Below, piece after piece: positions 1-9,362 of a stretch of DNA of 64,000 bases. The stretch lies in the NCBI GenBank assembly GCA_001464895.1, contig LNEE01000035.1, positions 28,203-92,202 of the forward strand, given 5' to 3'. Every line of letters begins with the position of its first letter. Within the stretch, counting starts at the first letter, position 1. The notes beneath the pieces were generated by a model. That model was given only the letters and a program-made list of their open reading frames with translations, searched no databases and was not told the origin of the DNA. Source of the stretch: Betaproteobacteria bacterium Ga0077532. GTDB taxonomy: Bacteria > Pseudomonadota > Gammaproteobacteria > Burkholderiales > Ga0077523. The translations under genes and the position numbers were made by a program.

Positions 1-1262
<1,262 letters not shown>

Positions 1263-1341
1263 GGCGGTTCGGTCAACTCTGCGATCGCACCCGGTGGCCA
1301 CGGTCCATCGGGGCGGTCCGGTCAAGGAAGAAGAGCCCTAC

Positions 1342-2577
1342 ATGCTTAGTTTCGAAGACGACATCGTTCCCACCCCGGCACCCATCCCTGCGTTCCCGGC
1401 GGGCGCCGCCCTCGGCCTGCAGTCGGTCGTGCCGGATGGCGTGCGGCCGGCGCTCGCCCGGCCGTCCCGCCCCGTTCCGACCGACAGCGTGGCGCCGAAC
1501 ATCCTGGCCCCCAACTTCCTCGCGCAGCCGGCGGCTGCCGTCGAAGCCGAGGTGCCGTTCCGCCGCATCCGCGTGGAAGACAAGCGCGTGATCAACGGTG
1601 ACGCCGACGTGAATCAGCTCGTGCCCTTCAAGTACAAGTGGGCGTGGGAGAAGTACCTGGCCGGTTGCGCGAATCACTGGATGCCGCAGGAGGTCAACAT
1701 GAGCCGCGACATCGGCACATGGAAGGATCCGAACGGCCTCACCGATGACGAGCGCCTGCTGGTGAAGCGGAACCTCGGATTCTTCGTGACGGCCGACAGC
1801 CTCGCGGCGAACAACATCGTCCTCGGTACCTATCGGCACATCACGGCCCCCGAGTGCCGCCAGTACCTGCTGCGCCAGGCCTTCGAGGAAGCGATTCACA
1901 CCCACGCCTATCAGTACATCGTGGAAAGCCTGGGGCTCGACGAAGGCGAGATCTTCAATGCCTATCGCGAAGTCGCCAGCATCCGCGAAAAGGACGAGTT
2001 CCTGATCCCGTTCATCGAGACGCTGACCGATCCGCAGTTCCAGACAGGCACGCTCGAGAACGACCAGAAGCTGTTGCGCAGCCTGATCGTGTTCGCCTGC
2101 ATCATGGAAGGGCTGTTCTTCTATGTCGGCTTCGTGCAGATTCTCGCCCTGGGTCGCCAGAACAAGATGACCGGCGCGGCCGAGCAGTACCAGTACATCC
2201 TCCGCGACGAGTCCATGCACTGCAGCTTTGGCATCGACCTCATCAACCAGATCAAGATGGAAAACCCCCAGCTCTGGACCAGCGAGTTCCGCGACGAGAT
2301 TCGCGAGCTCATGCAACGGGGTGTCGAGCTCGAGTATCGCTATGCCGAAGACACGATGCCGAGGGGTGTGCTCGGGTTGAACGCGCCGATGTTCAAGGAA
2401 TACCTCCGGTTTGTCGCTAATCGGCGGTGCCAGCAGATCGGACTGGATGCGCTCTATCCCGGCGCGACGAATCCGTTCCCGTGGATGTCCGAGATGATCG
2501 ATCTCAAGAAGGAGAAGAACTTCTTCGAGACGCGCGTCATCGAGTACCAGACCGGTGGTGCGCTCAGCTGGGACTGA
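1342..2577 (+). CDS. nrdB: Ribonucleoside-diphosphate reductase beta subunit
   Basis: Small subunit of class Ia ribonucleotide reductase, carrying the di-iron site and tyrosyl radical. The ATG at 1342 (protein begins [10 protein letters not shown]) is preferred over a longer upstream start because AAGGAAGAAG lies about 9 nt before it; this gives 411 residues. The first 60 residues are a proline/alanine-rich extension, then the ferritin-like helical core starts at [19 protein letters not shown]. Iron-ligand motifs are visible as [12 protein letters not shown] and DESMHCSFG. The gene lies 79 nt after nrdA. The long proline-rich N-terminus is somewhat unusual for NrdB but is seen in some betaproteobacterial versions as far as I recall. 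Confidence 0.96.
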   Translation: MLSFEDDIVPTPAPIPAFPAGAALGLQSVVPDGVRPALARPSRPVPTDSVAPNILAPNFLAQPAAAVEAEVPFRRIRVEDKRVINGDADVNQLVPFKYKWAWEKYLAGCANHWMPQEVNMSRDIGTWKDPNGLTDDERLLVKRNLGFFVTADSLAANNIVLGTYRHITAPECRQYLLRQAFEEAIHTHAYQYIVESLGLDEGEIFNAYREVASIREKDEFLIPFIETLTDPQFQTGTLENDQKLLRSLIVFACIMEGLFFYVGFVQILALGRQNKMTGAAEQYQYILRDESMHCSFGIDLINQIKMENPQLWTSEFRDEIRELMQRGVELEYRYAEDTMPRGVLGLNAPMFKEYLRFVANRRCQQIGLDALYPGATNPFPWMSEMIDLKKEKNFFETRVIEYQTGGALSWD

Positions 2578-3335
2578 CACGGTCGAAGGAGGGGCGCGGA
2601 GCCTTGTCGGTCTCGCGCCTCGGTGGCAGTCCTCGGATCGCCTGTGGCGGGACGAGTGGGCAGGGCCCCGGTTGATCGACGGGGCGTCGAACGTACGGGC
2701 AGCAGGTCGGCGTCGCCCGATGCAATGTGGTGTGGAACGGACCCGCGGTGTGCGGAGTCCCATGGAAGGCTGTCGTGGTGGATCGCCCGGAAGTGAGAGG
2801 GCTCTGCTGCAAAGTCCGGAAGTGATGTTCCGCCTGCGATGCCGATTCATCCGGAGCCAGCCACTGCACTCCGGCGCGGTCCGATCAGTGAAAGGAGCAG
2901 CGAGCTTCAGCAGCAAATCGAAGCGGAAGCAGCGACTGAACATCCCGTCGCGAGGCCGCGTGATCGAGCGAAGGAGGCGGGTGCCGCAAGGGCGCGCCGT
3001 CGAGGCATCCTTCAACGTGTGGTCTGCACCGGCACCCCGGCAGGGGCGTGTCGGTGTTTTCCATTGCAGTCTTCCGAACTCATTTCCCGAGGTCTTTCCG
3101 ACCACGAATCCCGTCCGTGCATCGGTCGGCGAGCGCGTCATCGCGTGCGCTGCCGATGTGTCGCGACGAGCGCACGCCGATGTCCGACATCGGCATGCGA
3201 AACGGCTGCAAGGGCTTGGCAACGCGATAAGCATGTTTCTTGCGTTGGCGCGTCCCTGCAGTCGCGCGAGGGCAGTCGATGTCGTGAGTGTTCGCGCGCG
3301 AATGCGTAGTTCAACTCTCATCAGGAGGTAGCGAC
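2578..3335. other. 758-bp intergenic region, no gene recognised
   Basis: The stretch between nrdB and the histone-like gene is open in several frames on both strands, as is usual for GC-rich DNA, but none of the translations resembles a protein family or has a convincing ribosome binding site. No clear terminator with a T-run follows nrdB. The distal part must hold the promoter of the histone-like gene, because that gene has its own strong AGGAGG; no promoter hexamers could be picked out with confidence. Confidence 0.5.
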
Positions 3336-4034
3336 ATGGCAGTTGCCAAGAAGAAGGTTGCGGCGAAGAAACCCGCCGCGAAGAAAGTCGCTGCGGCGAA
3401 GAAGCCCGCGGTGAAGAAGGTTGCTGCGGCTAAGAAGCCGGCAGTGAAGAAAGCCGCCGTGGCGAAGAAGCCGGCAGCGAAGAAGGTCGCGGCGAAGAAG
3501 CCGGCGGCAAAGAAGGTTGCGGCGAAGAAGCCGGTGGCAAAGAAGGTTGCCGCCAAGAAGCCGGCAGTGAAGAAGGTTGCGGCGAAGAAGCCGGTGGCGA
3601 AGAAGGTTGCCGCCAAGAAGCCGGCAGTGAAGAAGGTGGCAGCGGCGAAGAAGCCGGCAGCCAAGAAGGTTGCTGCCAAGAAGCCGGTCGCCGCGAAGAA
3701 GCCCGCTGCGAAGAAGGTTGTGGCGAAGAAGCCCGTAGCCGCCAAGAAGGCCGTGGCTGCGAAGAAGCCCGTCGCCGCGAAGAAGCCCGTCGCGAAGAAG
3801 GCCGCCCCCGCGAAGAAGGCCGTAGCAGCCAAGAAGCCGGTTGCCGCGAAGAAGCCTGCTGCCGCGAAGAAGCCCGTCGCCGCGCCGAAGAAGGCAGCTG
3901 CACCCAAGAAGCCGGCCGTGAAAAAGGCCGCACCCGCGAAGCCGGCAGTTGCCGCGGCTCCCGCGGTAGCCGCGCCGAAGCCCGTGTCCGCACCGGCAGC
4001 GTGGCCCTTTCCAGTAGCGGGTAGGCCGAACTAA
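3336..4034 (+). CDS. Lysine/alanine/proline-repeat histone H1-like DNA-binding protein
   Basis: A 232-residue, extremely basic low-complexity protein. From residue 5 on it is built of near-tandem repeats of the type [15 protein letters not shown] with alternating AAKKV, AVKKV and VAAKKP units; the last 30 residues become Ala/Pro/Val-rich without lysines and end [11 protein letters not shown]. This is the composition of eukaryotic H1 tails and of bacterial histone H1-like (HctB/AlgP type) proteins, which bind DNA non-specifically and may condense the nucleoid. The start is fixed by AGGAGG at 3323-3328, 7 nt before ATG. The opposite strand is also fully open, but only because of the repeat. A homologous gene next to nrdB occurs in other betaproteobacteria from memory; its role is inferred. 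Confidence 0.85.
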   Translation: MAVAKKKVAAKKPAAKKVAAAKKPAVKKVAAAKKPAVKKAAVAKKPAAKKVAAKKPAAKKVAAKKPVAKKVAAKKPAVKKVAAKKPVAKKVAAKKPAVKKVAAAKKPAAKKVAAKKPVAAKKPAAKKVVAKKPVAAKKAVAAKKPVAAKKPVAKKAAPAKKAVAAKKPVAAKKPAAAKKPVAAPKKAAAPKKPAVKKAAPAKPAVAAAPAVAAPKPVSAPAAWPFPVAGRPN

Positions 4035-4489
4035 GAGCTACCCAGATGCCTGCGGGCAGCCCTGCATCCGTGATGGATACCAGTCTCTGATCCGCAGGCT
4101 CTTGGCCTGACTTGTTCGCGCGCCGGTCAACACAGCCGGTTGGCGCCACCGCAGTATTGCTTCGCCGTTGTTCAGCGGCGGCGCAGGAATCTCTTCCGCT
4201 TTCCGCCTCTCGGTTTCCACCTCTCGCTTTCCGCCTCTCGGTTTCCGCTTTCCAATCTTCGTTCCTCGCCGTCCTGGCGTTCGCCGATCGCCCCCTGGCG
4301 TGGTCGCGCAGCAGTCCGTCCGCGCAGTGCATCCCCGCCTCTCCGAACGTCGCCCTTTTCGCCGCGCGACCGCATCGGGCGGATCCCCGGGCGGATCCAT
4401 TGGCCACCGCAGCCCCGTGCGAGGCGGGTCCGACTGCGTGTATGGTCCGTGTCTATGTCACCTTCCGGATCCGCGTGGAGTCTCTCATC
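4035..4489. other. 455-bp intergenic region with a short direct repeat
   Basis: No coding region was recognised. The only structure seen is a 22-bp exact direct repeat (CGCTTTCCGCCTCTCGGTTT plus two more bases) at 4197-4218 and 4225-4246 with a 28-bp period and a third partial start at 4246. It is pyrimidine-rich and may be replication slippage. The distal part should contain the promoter for the DUF302 gene. Confidence 0.45.
4197..4253. repeat. Short tandem repeat, 28-bp period, about two copies
   Basis: Two identical 22-bp pyrimidine-rich copies separated by 6 bp, plus the first 8 bp of a third. Non-coding; strand-asymmetric with nearly all C and T on the plus strand. Confidence 0.7.
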
Positions 4490-5005
4490 ATGAAACCAGT
4501 CATCGCTGCCGCCGTCGGCGCGCGCGCCGCTGTCCGTGCGCTGGTCGTCCTCGCCGTCGTGGTCATCTCTCCCGCCGTCCATGCCGATGCCCCGCCCCTC
4601 GAGGCGGTCGTGACGCACCGGGTGGACGGGACGTACGCCGACCTCCGCGAGCGCGTCGTGTTCGCCATCGAGGAGAAAGGTCTGGTCGTAGGTCACGTTG
4701 CGAAGATCGGCGAGATGCTCCGCCGTACCGCGGCCGAACTGAAGGAGCCCCCACCGCCCTTCGCCGAGGCCGAGGTGATCGAGTTCTGCTCCGCCCGGCT
4801 CTCGCGCGACGTCACGCTCGCGGATCCGCGCTACCTGGCGTTCTGTCCGTACGCGATCTCGCTCTACAGCCTCGAGGCGGAGTCAGGCGTCGTGCACGTG
4901 GGGTACCGGAGGCCGCTGGCGCCCGGGGCGAACGCGGCACTCGCAGCGGCGCTCCAGCGGGCCGAGGCGCTGCTGGCCGGGATCGTCGCCTCGGCCATCG
5001 AATAG
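4490..5005 (+). CDS. Exported DUF302 domain protein
   Basis: 171 residues. The N-terminus MKPVIAAAVGARAAVRALVVLAVV is a hydrophobic signal peptide, cleaved probably after AVHA near residue 29. The mature part matches the DUF302 pattern: THRVDGTYADLRERVVFAIEEKGLVV (the D-V..A-I...GL stretch), then FCSARLSRDVTLADPRYLAFCPYAISLYSL, where the conserved FC...S.......P..I.vY arrangement is visible. DUF302 proteins are small periplasmic or cytoplasmic proteins of unknown function with an alpha/beta fold. The ATG at 4490 was chosen because it begins the signal peptide; a longer upstream frame gives no sensible extension. The broken KTSC gene follows after 8 nt. Confidence 0.8.
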   Translation: MKPVIAAAVGARAAVRALVVLAVVVISPAVHADAPPLEAVVTHRVDGTYADLRERVVFAIEEKGLVVGHVAKIGEMLRRTAAELKEPPPPFAEAEVIEFCSARLSRDVTLADPRYLAFCPYAISLYSLEAESGVVHVGYRRPLAPGANAALAAALQRAEALLAGIVASAIE

Positions 5006-5013
5006 AGGGCGCC

Positions 5014-5490
5014 ATGGAACGCAAGCGCCTCACGAGTTCGCAGATCCGCTCGGTCGGCTACGACCCGTCGTCGCAGACGCTAGGGAGCCTCTGCATAGCC
5101 TGCGCGGATCGCGTTGCAGTCGGAATCGATCGGTGGCAAGGCGCGAGGTGCAGTCGATATCGGGATATCGACAAGCCGAGTAACGCGGCCAGCGATCGCA
5201 GTTCCACGTAACCCAAGCGGCGCAACCCTCCGGGACGGGGCCTTCCGGGCGGCTGACATTGTCGGCACAGGCCGCCGTTTCGCGATCATGTGTCTTCAGC
5301 ATCGACGGCGGCCTGGCGACGGCACAGGCTACGCTGAGGCTCCCTGGAGATCGAGTTTCCGAACGGATCGATCGTGCAGTACAGCCGGGTGTCGTCGGAG
5401 GTCCATCGCCGCCTGATGGCCGCGCCTTCCCCGGGAAGCTTCTTCCAGGATCGCATCGAGGACGAGTTCACCGCGCGGCGCATCCGCTGA
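5014..5490 (+). pseudogene. KTSC domain gene split by a 264-bp insertion
   Basis: The two halves of a small KTSC protein are separated. Bases 5014-5081 encode MERKRLTSSQIRSVGYDPSSQT, the typical N-terminus, and bases 5346-5490 encode the continuation EIEFPNGSIVQYSRV ... FFQDRIEDEFTARRIR then stop. Removing 5082-5345 joins them exactly into QTLEIEF, a canonical KTSC sequence of 70 residues (KTSC proteins are about 60-75 residues). The insert is a multiple of three, but the reading frame runs into a stop at 5209-5211 inside it, so the gene is truncated as it stands. KTSC domains take their name from a lysine tRNA synthetase C-terminal region; their function is poorly known. The gene follows DUF302 by 8 nt. 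Confidence 0.85.
5082..5345. mobile_element. MITE-like non-autonomous element inserted in the KTSC gene
   Basis: A 264-bp segment bounded by imperfect terminal inverted repeats: the left end begins AGGGAGCCTC and the right end is its complement; 21 of the first 24 positions match. Precise removal restores the KTSC reading frame. If the element is taken to end one or two bases further in, a CT dinucleotide flanks both sides and could be a 2-bp target duplication, but the boundary is ambiguous. No transposase reading frame fits in it, so it is either a miniature element or the two ends of an insertion sequence with the middle deleted. I cannot name the parent IS family from the ends alone. Confidence 0.75.
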
Positions 5491-5503
5491 GGCTGGGGGG
5501 CTG

Positions 5504-6091
5504 TCAGCACTCCGGCTCGCCGGCATCCGGACGCGGATCGGGATCGAACCCGAAGCGCGCGCCCACCGGGCCCGGCGGCAGTCGCTCGATCCGGATGCGC
5601 CCATCGGCCAGAGCAACCCAGGGCGCGTCGTCGGGCCCGGCCCCCTCGATCCATCGCGTGATGGCAGCGTCGTCGAGTCGATCGCCGTCGGCATCCACCA
5701 GCCGTTGCACGAGCGCTGCGAGGTCACGGTCGACCAGGGCGCCTGCGCCGACATCGGTGACGAAGAGCACGCGTCCGGCTTCGTCCAGCCACGCTTCGCG
5801 CGCCGCCCCGGCGGGCGTGCCGACATGGGTGGCGAGTCGGCCGTCGTCATCGAGCGATAGGATCCACGGGGTCGCAGCCAGCGTGGCGAAGACCCGTTGC
5901 GGCCCATTCTGGAAGTACCAGCGGCCGCGTTCATCGACTGCATAGTTGCGGCCGATGAATGCCACGACGGCCGGGTTCGTGATCGGATCGCCCTTCAGCA
6001 ACCAGCGACCACGCGCGTCCAGGGCGAGCCAGCCGTAGGCGAACGGGACATCCGGCCACTTCGCCATCGCCTTCCTCACGATCTCGTCCAT
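5504..6091 (-). CDS. Conserved hypothetical protein of betaproteobacterial type (possibly DUF2946)
   Basis: 195 residues starting MDEIVRKAMAKWPDVPFAYGWLALDARGRW; this start was taken because the upstream residues are arginine-rich and unlike the family. The protein has no signal peptide or membrane segment. Recurrent features are GWLALDARGRWLL, FIGRNYAVDERGRWYFQNGPQRV and TPWILSLDDDGRL, three beta-hairpin-like repeats in which an aromatic residue follows DARGRW or DERGRW. I recall closely similar proteins in Bordetella and Burkholderia annotated as DUF2946, but the number is from memory. Function is unknown. It converges with the KTSC pseudogene and is transcribed divergently from the GST gene, with 86 nt between the two starts. 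Confidence 0.7.
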   Translation of the reverse strand: MDEIVRKAMAKWPDVPFAYGWLALDARGRWLLKGDPITNPAVVAFIGRNYAVDERGRWYFQNGPQRVFATLAATPWILSLDDDGRLATHVGTPAGAAREAWLDEAGRVLFVTDVGAGALVDRDLAALVQRLVDADGDRLDDAAITRWIEGAGPDDAPWVALADGRIRIERLPPGPVGARFGFDPDPRPDAGEPEC

Positions 6092-6177
6092 GCTTCTCCC
6101 TTCGCGCGTTCGTGCCGCGCCGCTGCCACGTCGGCGCCGTATGATCCGGCCATTCATTCCCCGTCGGAGTTCATCCC

Positions 6178-6825
6178 ATGGCGCTCGTTCTGCACTACGG
6201 ATCCGGATCGCCCTTCGCGTGGCGCGTGTGGCTCGCCCTCGAGGCCAAGGGCGTACCGTACGAGCTGCGCATGATCTCGTTCTCGGATCGCGACCACAAG
6301 AAACCGGAGTACCTCGCGCTCAATCCGCGCGGGAAGATTCCCGTGCTGCAGGACGACGACTTCGCACTCTACGAGTCGGCCGCGATCATGGAGTATCTCG
6401 ACGAGCGGTTTCCCGCCGCAGTCGCGCTCTTCCCCGGCGATGCCCGTCAGCGCGCGTGCATCCGCCGTCTCGTGCTGGAAGCCGATCACTACTTCGGGCC
6501 GTCGTTCGACGGCCTGTGGGACACCCTGTTCGCCTCGAAGGGACCATGGGATGAGGACGTCGTCGCGCGCGAGCTCGAACGCTTTGCCGACGAGATCGTG
6601 CGATGGGAGACCCTCCTCGGGGCGCCGTTCGCTGCCGGCACCGACGCACCGACCGCCGCCGATTTCACGCTCTATCCGCACCTCGCGCTCGCCCTCCGGT
6701 TGGAGAAGCGCAAGCCCGACCTCGCGATCCGGCGTCTCGTCGGCCCGGTGCTCGGCGCCTGGCAGGTGCGGATGGAAGCGCTGCCGTACTTCGCGAAGAC
6801 GCTGCCGCCCCACTGGAAGGCTTGA
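6178..6825 (+). CDS. Glutathione S-transferase family protein
   Basis: 215 residues. The N-terminal thioredoxin-like domain (about 1-80) begins LVLHYGSGSPFAWRVWLALEAKGVPYEL, with the helix-alpha1 serine in GSGSPFA as the likely activating residue. It continues to LNPRGKIPVLQDDDFALYESAAIMEYLDERFP, the cis-proline IPV and glutathione-binding ES motif of cytosolic GSTs. The C-terminal all-helical domain contains TAADFTLYPHLAL, the conserved N-capping aspartate motif. It should conjugate or reduce electrophiles with glutathione in the cytosol; the substrate cannot be told. The start is supported by conserved family position rather than a strong ribosome binding site. Confidence 0.92.
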   Translation: MALVLHYGSGSPFAWRVWLALEAKGVPYELRMISFSDRDHKKPEYLALNPRGKIPVLQDDDFALYESAAIMEYLDERFPAAVALFPGDARQRACIRRLVLEADHYFGPSFDGLWDTLFASKGPWDEDVVARELERFADEIVRWETLLGAPFAAGTDAPTAADFTLYPHLALALRLEKRKPDLAIRRLVGPVLGAWQVRMEALPYFAKTLPPHWKA

Positions 6826-6942
6826 AGCCGGTGAAGCTCGCCCGCGATTGATCCAGATCATCCGCGGCGACGACCGTCGGGCGACACAATCGAAGCATGC
6901 TGGCGTGCGTGGCACACCGGTGCATCGACAGGAGAACGAATC

Positions 6943-7218
6943 GTGTGGAAGACCTGCATTCTCGCGGTGGTGATGCTGGCCCCGCTGGCCCTTTCCGTGT
7001 CCGCGGCCGAGGCCGTCGACGAAGGCCGCGTGGTGTTCGACGCGCGCTGCAAGATGTGCCACAAGATCGAGCGGATCGCGCAGATCGCGAAGCGCACGCC
7101 CGAGGACGAGCGTGCCGCCAAGTGGGCCAAGTTCCTGCCGTCCCACGCGGCCGGGGTCGACGCTGCCGGCAGGGAGGCGGTGATCGCGTACATGCTGTCG
7201 GCGATCGCGCCACAGTAG
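6943..7218 (+). CDS. Small exported mono-heme c-type cytochrome
   Basis: 91 residues with a GTG start and CAGGAGAAC about 6 nt before it. Residues 1-22 form a signal peptide (MWKTCILAVVMLAPLALSVSAA). One heme-attachment motif, CKMCH at 36-40, follows EGRVVFDARC, the standard class I cytochrome entry. The usual distal methionine is not obvious: the region between the heme motif and the C-terminal helix (GREAVIAYMLSAI) has no M in a typical loop, so the sixth ligand may be histidine, the M in AYML, or absent. Likely a periplasmic electron carrier or sensor. It stands alone between the GST and otnK genes. Confidence 0.75.
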   Translation: MWKTCILAVVMLAPLALSVSAAEAVDEGRVVFDARCKMCHKIERIAQIAKRTPEDERAAKWAKFLPSHAAGVDAAGREAVIAYMLSAIAPQ

Positions 7219-7333
7219 TCCGCGCGTCCGGCGCCGCGCCGGCCGTGTCGCGCGGCGTCGAGATGCACGCCGCGCGCACCGGGGTTTCGATACCATTGCC
7301 CGTCACCCTGGACGAACGAACGGAGCGGGTATC

Positions 7334-8602
7334 GTGAACAAGATTCTCCTCGGCTGCGTCGCCGACGATTTCACCGGCGCGACCGATCTCGCGAGCACGC
7401 TCGTGAAGGCCGGCATGCGGACGGTCCAACTGCTCGGCGTGCCGCGCCCCGACATGCCGGTGCCCGACGCCGACTGCGTCATCGTCGCGCTGAAATCCCG
7501 CAGCAATCCGGCGCCCGAGGCCGTGGCTGCATCCCTCGCCGCCCTCGACTGGCTGCGCAGGGCCGGCGCGCAGCAGTTCTACTTCAAGTACTGCTCGACC
7601 TTCGATTCGACCGACAAGGGCAATATCGGCCCGGTCGCCGACGCCCTCTGCGATGCGCTCGGCACCGACTTCACGGTCTTCAATCCCGCCTTTCCGACCA
7701 ACAAGCGCACCGTCTATCAGGGCTATCTGTTCGTGGGCGACGTGCTCTTGTCGGAGTCGAGCATGCGGCATCACCCGCTCACCCCGATGACCGACGCCTC
7801 GCTCGTGCGGGTGCTCGGCCGGCAGACGCCGCGCAAGGTGGGGCTCGTCCCGCATGCCACGGTTGCGAAGGGCGCCGAGGCGATCCGCGCCGCGATCGCG
7901 CAGTTGAAGCGCGACGGCTTCGGGCACGCGGTGCTCGATGCCATCGGCGACGCCGACCTGCTCGTGCTCGGCGAGGCCTGCGCCGACATGCCACTCGTGA
8001 CCGGCGGTTCGGGCATGGCGATGGGCCTGCCCGCGAACTTCGTGCGCAAGGGTCTGCTCACGCCCGGCCAGGCGATCCGGCTGCCGGCGGTGACCGGCCA
8101 TGCGGCAGTCGTCGCGGGCAGCTGCTCCGCTGCGACGCAGGGTCAGGTCGCGCTCATGAAGCAGACGCACGACGCCTGGGAGATCGACCCCGTCGCGATT
8201 GCCGACGGACGCGATGTCGCCGGCGAGGCGCTTGCCTGGGCCGCACCGAAGCTGGGTGACCGGCCGATCCTCATCTATTCCACCGGCTCGCCGGAGCAGG
8301 TGAGCGCGGTGCAGTCGCGCCTCGGTCGCGAACATGCCGGGGCGCTCGTGGAGGAGACGCTCTCCAAGATCGCGAAGGGGCTGGTGACGCGTGGTGTGCG
8401 GCGGCTCGTCGTCGCGGGTGGCGAGACCTCCGGCGCCATCGTGGGCGCGCTCGGCGTGGAGGGTCTGCAGATCGGCGCCGAGATCGACCCTGGCGTGCCC
8501 TGGACCGCGAGCCTCGACGAGCCGCGACTCGCACTCGCGCTGAAGTCGGGCAACTTCGGGACGCCCGATTTCTTCACGAAGGCCTTCGCGAAGTACGGCT
8601 GA
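7334..8602 (+). CDS. otnK: Four-carbon acid sugar kinase (3-oxo-tetronate kinase family)
   Basis: 422 residues, GTG start. The N-terminal signature LLGCVADDFTGATDLASTLVKAGMRTV is that of the YgbK/OtnK (DUF1537) kinases, which phosphorylate 3-oxo-tetronates or related four-carbon sugar acids with ATP. The middle contains KYCSTFDSTDKGNIGPV, and the C-terminal nucleotide-binding domain has GLVTRGVRRLVVAGGETSGAIVGAL, the conserved GGETSG. The partner decarboxylase gene otnC follows 86 nt downstream, supporting the assignment. The other usual partners (the otnI isomerase and a denD/ltnD dehydrogenase) are not beside it. Exact substrate within the family is inferred. Confidence 0.9.
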   Translation: MNKILLGCVADDFTGATDLASTLVKAGMRTVQLLGVPRPDMPVPDADCVIVALKSRSNPAPEAVAASLAALDWLRRAGAQQFYFKYCSTFDSTDKGNIGPVADALCDALGTDFTVFNPAFPTNKRTVYQGYLFVGDVLLSESSMRHHPLTPMTDASLVRVLGRQTPRKVGLVPHATVAKGAEAIRAAIAQLKRDGFGHAVLDAIGDADLLVLGEACADMPLVTGGSGMAMGLPANFVRKGLLTPGQAIRLPAVTGHAAVVAGSCSAATQGQVALMKQTHDAWEIDPVAIADGRDVAGEALAWAAPKLGDRPILIYSTGSPEQVSAVQSRLGREHAGALVEETLSKIAKGLVTRGVRRLVVAGGETSGAIVGALGVEGLQIGAEIDPGVPWTASLDEPRLALALKSGNFGTPDFFTKAFAKYG

Positions 8603-8688
8603 CGGGTGGGGCGGCCTGCGCCCCCTCGACCTGACTCCAATCCCGCCGTGCGGCGCGCCGCCGGTACCTGAACAGGGCATCGACCGCG

Positions 8689-9321
8689 ATGACCGAATCC
8701 CAGATCCGAGAACAGATCGTCGACCTCGGCCGCTCGCTCTACGACCGCGGTCTCACCCATGGGTCGTCCGGAAACTTTTCCGTGCGTCTCGACGACGGCT
8801 ATCTCGTCACGCCGACCAATGCGTGCCTCGGCCGGCTCGACCCCGCGCGCATCTCGAAGCTCGATCACGACGGTCGCGTCGTCTCCGGCGACAAGCCGTC
8901 CAAGGAAGCGTTCCTGCACCTGTCGATGTACGCGAAGCGCGCGTCCGCCGGTGCCGTCGTGCATCTCCATTCGACGCATTCGGTCGCCGTGTCGGTGCTG
9001 GAGGGTCTCGACGATGCGGAGCCGATTCCACCGATCACCGCTTACTACGTGATGAAGATCGGCAGGCTGGCCCTCGTGCCCTATTTCCCGCCGGGCGACG
9101 CCGGACTCGCCGGTGCCGTTGCCGAGGTCGCGACGAAGCATCACGCCGTCCTCCTGCGCAATCACGGGCCCGTGATCGCGGGAACCGACCTCGAATCGGC
9201 GATCTACGCCACCGAAGAACTGGAGGAGACCGCGAAGCTCTTCCTGCTGCTGCGCGGTGAGCGGGTGCGATTGCTTTCGAAGGCCGATGTCGCGGAGCTG
9301 GAGCGGCGTTTCCAGTCCTGA
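8689..9321 (+). CDS. otnC: Class II aldolase-type 3-oxo-tetronate 4-phosphate decarboxylase
   Basis: 210 residues of the class II aldolase/adducin (AraD/FucA) family. Visible motifs are GLTHGSSGNFSVRL (phosphate-binding SGN), PSKEAFLHLSMY (catalytic Glu), VVHLHSTHSVAVS (metal-binding HxH) and VLLRNHGPVIAG (third zinc histidine). In the OtnK-OtnC pathway this enzyme decarboxylates 3-oxo-tetronate 4-phosphate to dihydroxyacetone phosphate in the cytosol. It lies 86 nt after otnK on the same strand, in the order known for this pair. A plain fuculose- or ribulose-phosphate aldolase is the alternative, but the neighbour argues against it. Confidence 0.9.
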   Translation: MTESQIREQIVDLGRSLYDRGLTHGSSGNFSVRLDDGYLVTPTNACLGRLDPARISKLDHDGRVVSGDKPSKEAFLHLSMYAKRASAGAVVHLHSTHSVAVSVLEGLDDAEPIPPITAYYVMKIGRLALVPYFPPGDAGLAGAVAEVATKHHAVLLRNHGPVIAGTDLESAIYATEELEETAKLFLLLRGERVRLLSKADVAELERRFQS

Positions 9322-9362
9322 GCGTCCTGCCGCAACGCGGGGCACACGTCCGAAGGTGTGGC

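Noticed and set aside
1273..3321. Long minus-strand open frame (about 680 codons) opposite nrdB
   Set aside because: It is antisense to a clear nrdB and has no family features; GC-rich codon usage leaves the opposite strand open.
2578..3335. A 258-codon plus-strand frame in the nrdB downstream region
   Set aside because: No family likeness, it starts inside nrdB and ends at the ribosome binding site of the next gene; low complexity arginine/serine composition typical of non-coding GC-rich DNA.
3311..4407. Two long minus-strand frames opposite the AAKKP gene
   Set aside because: They are repeats of FFAA or SSPL-type residues, a by-product of the repetitive plus-strand gene, which has the real AGGAGG and ATG.
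5082..5345. A complete insertion sequence in the KTSC gene
   Set aside because: At 264 bp it is too short for a transposase and no transposase fragment was recognised.
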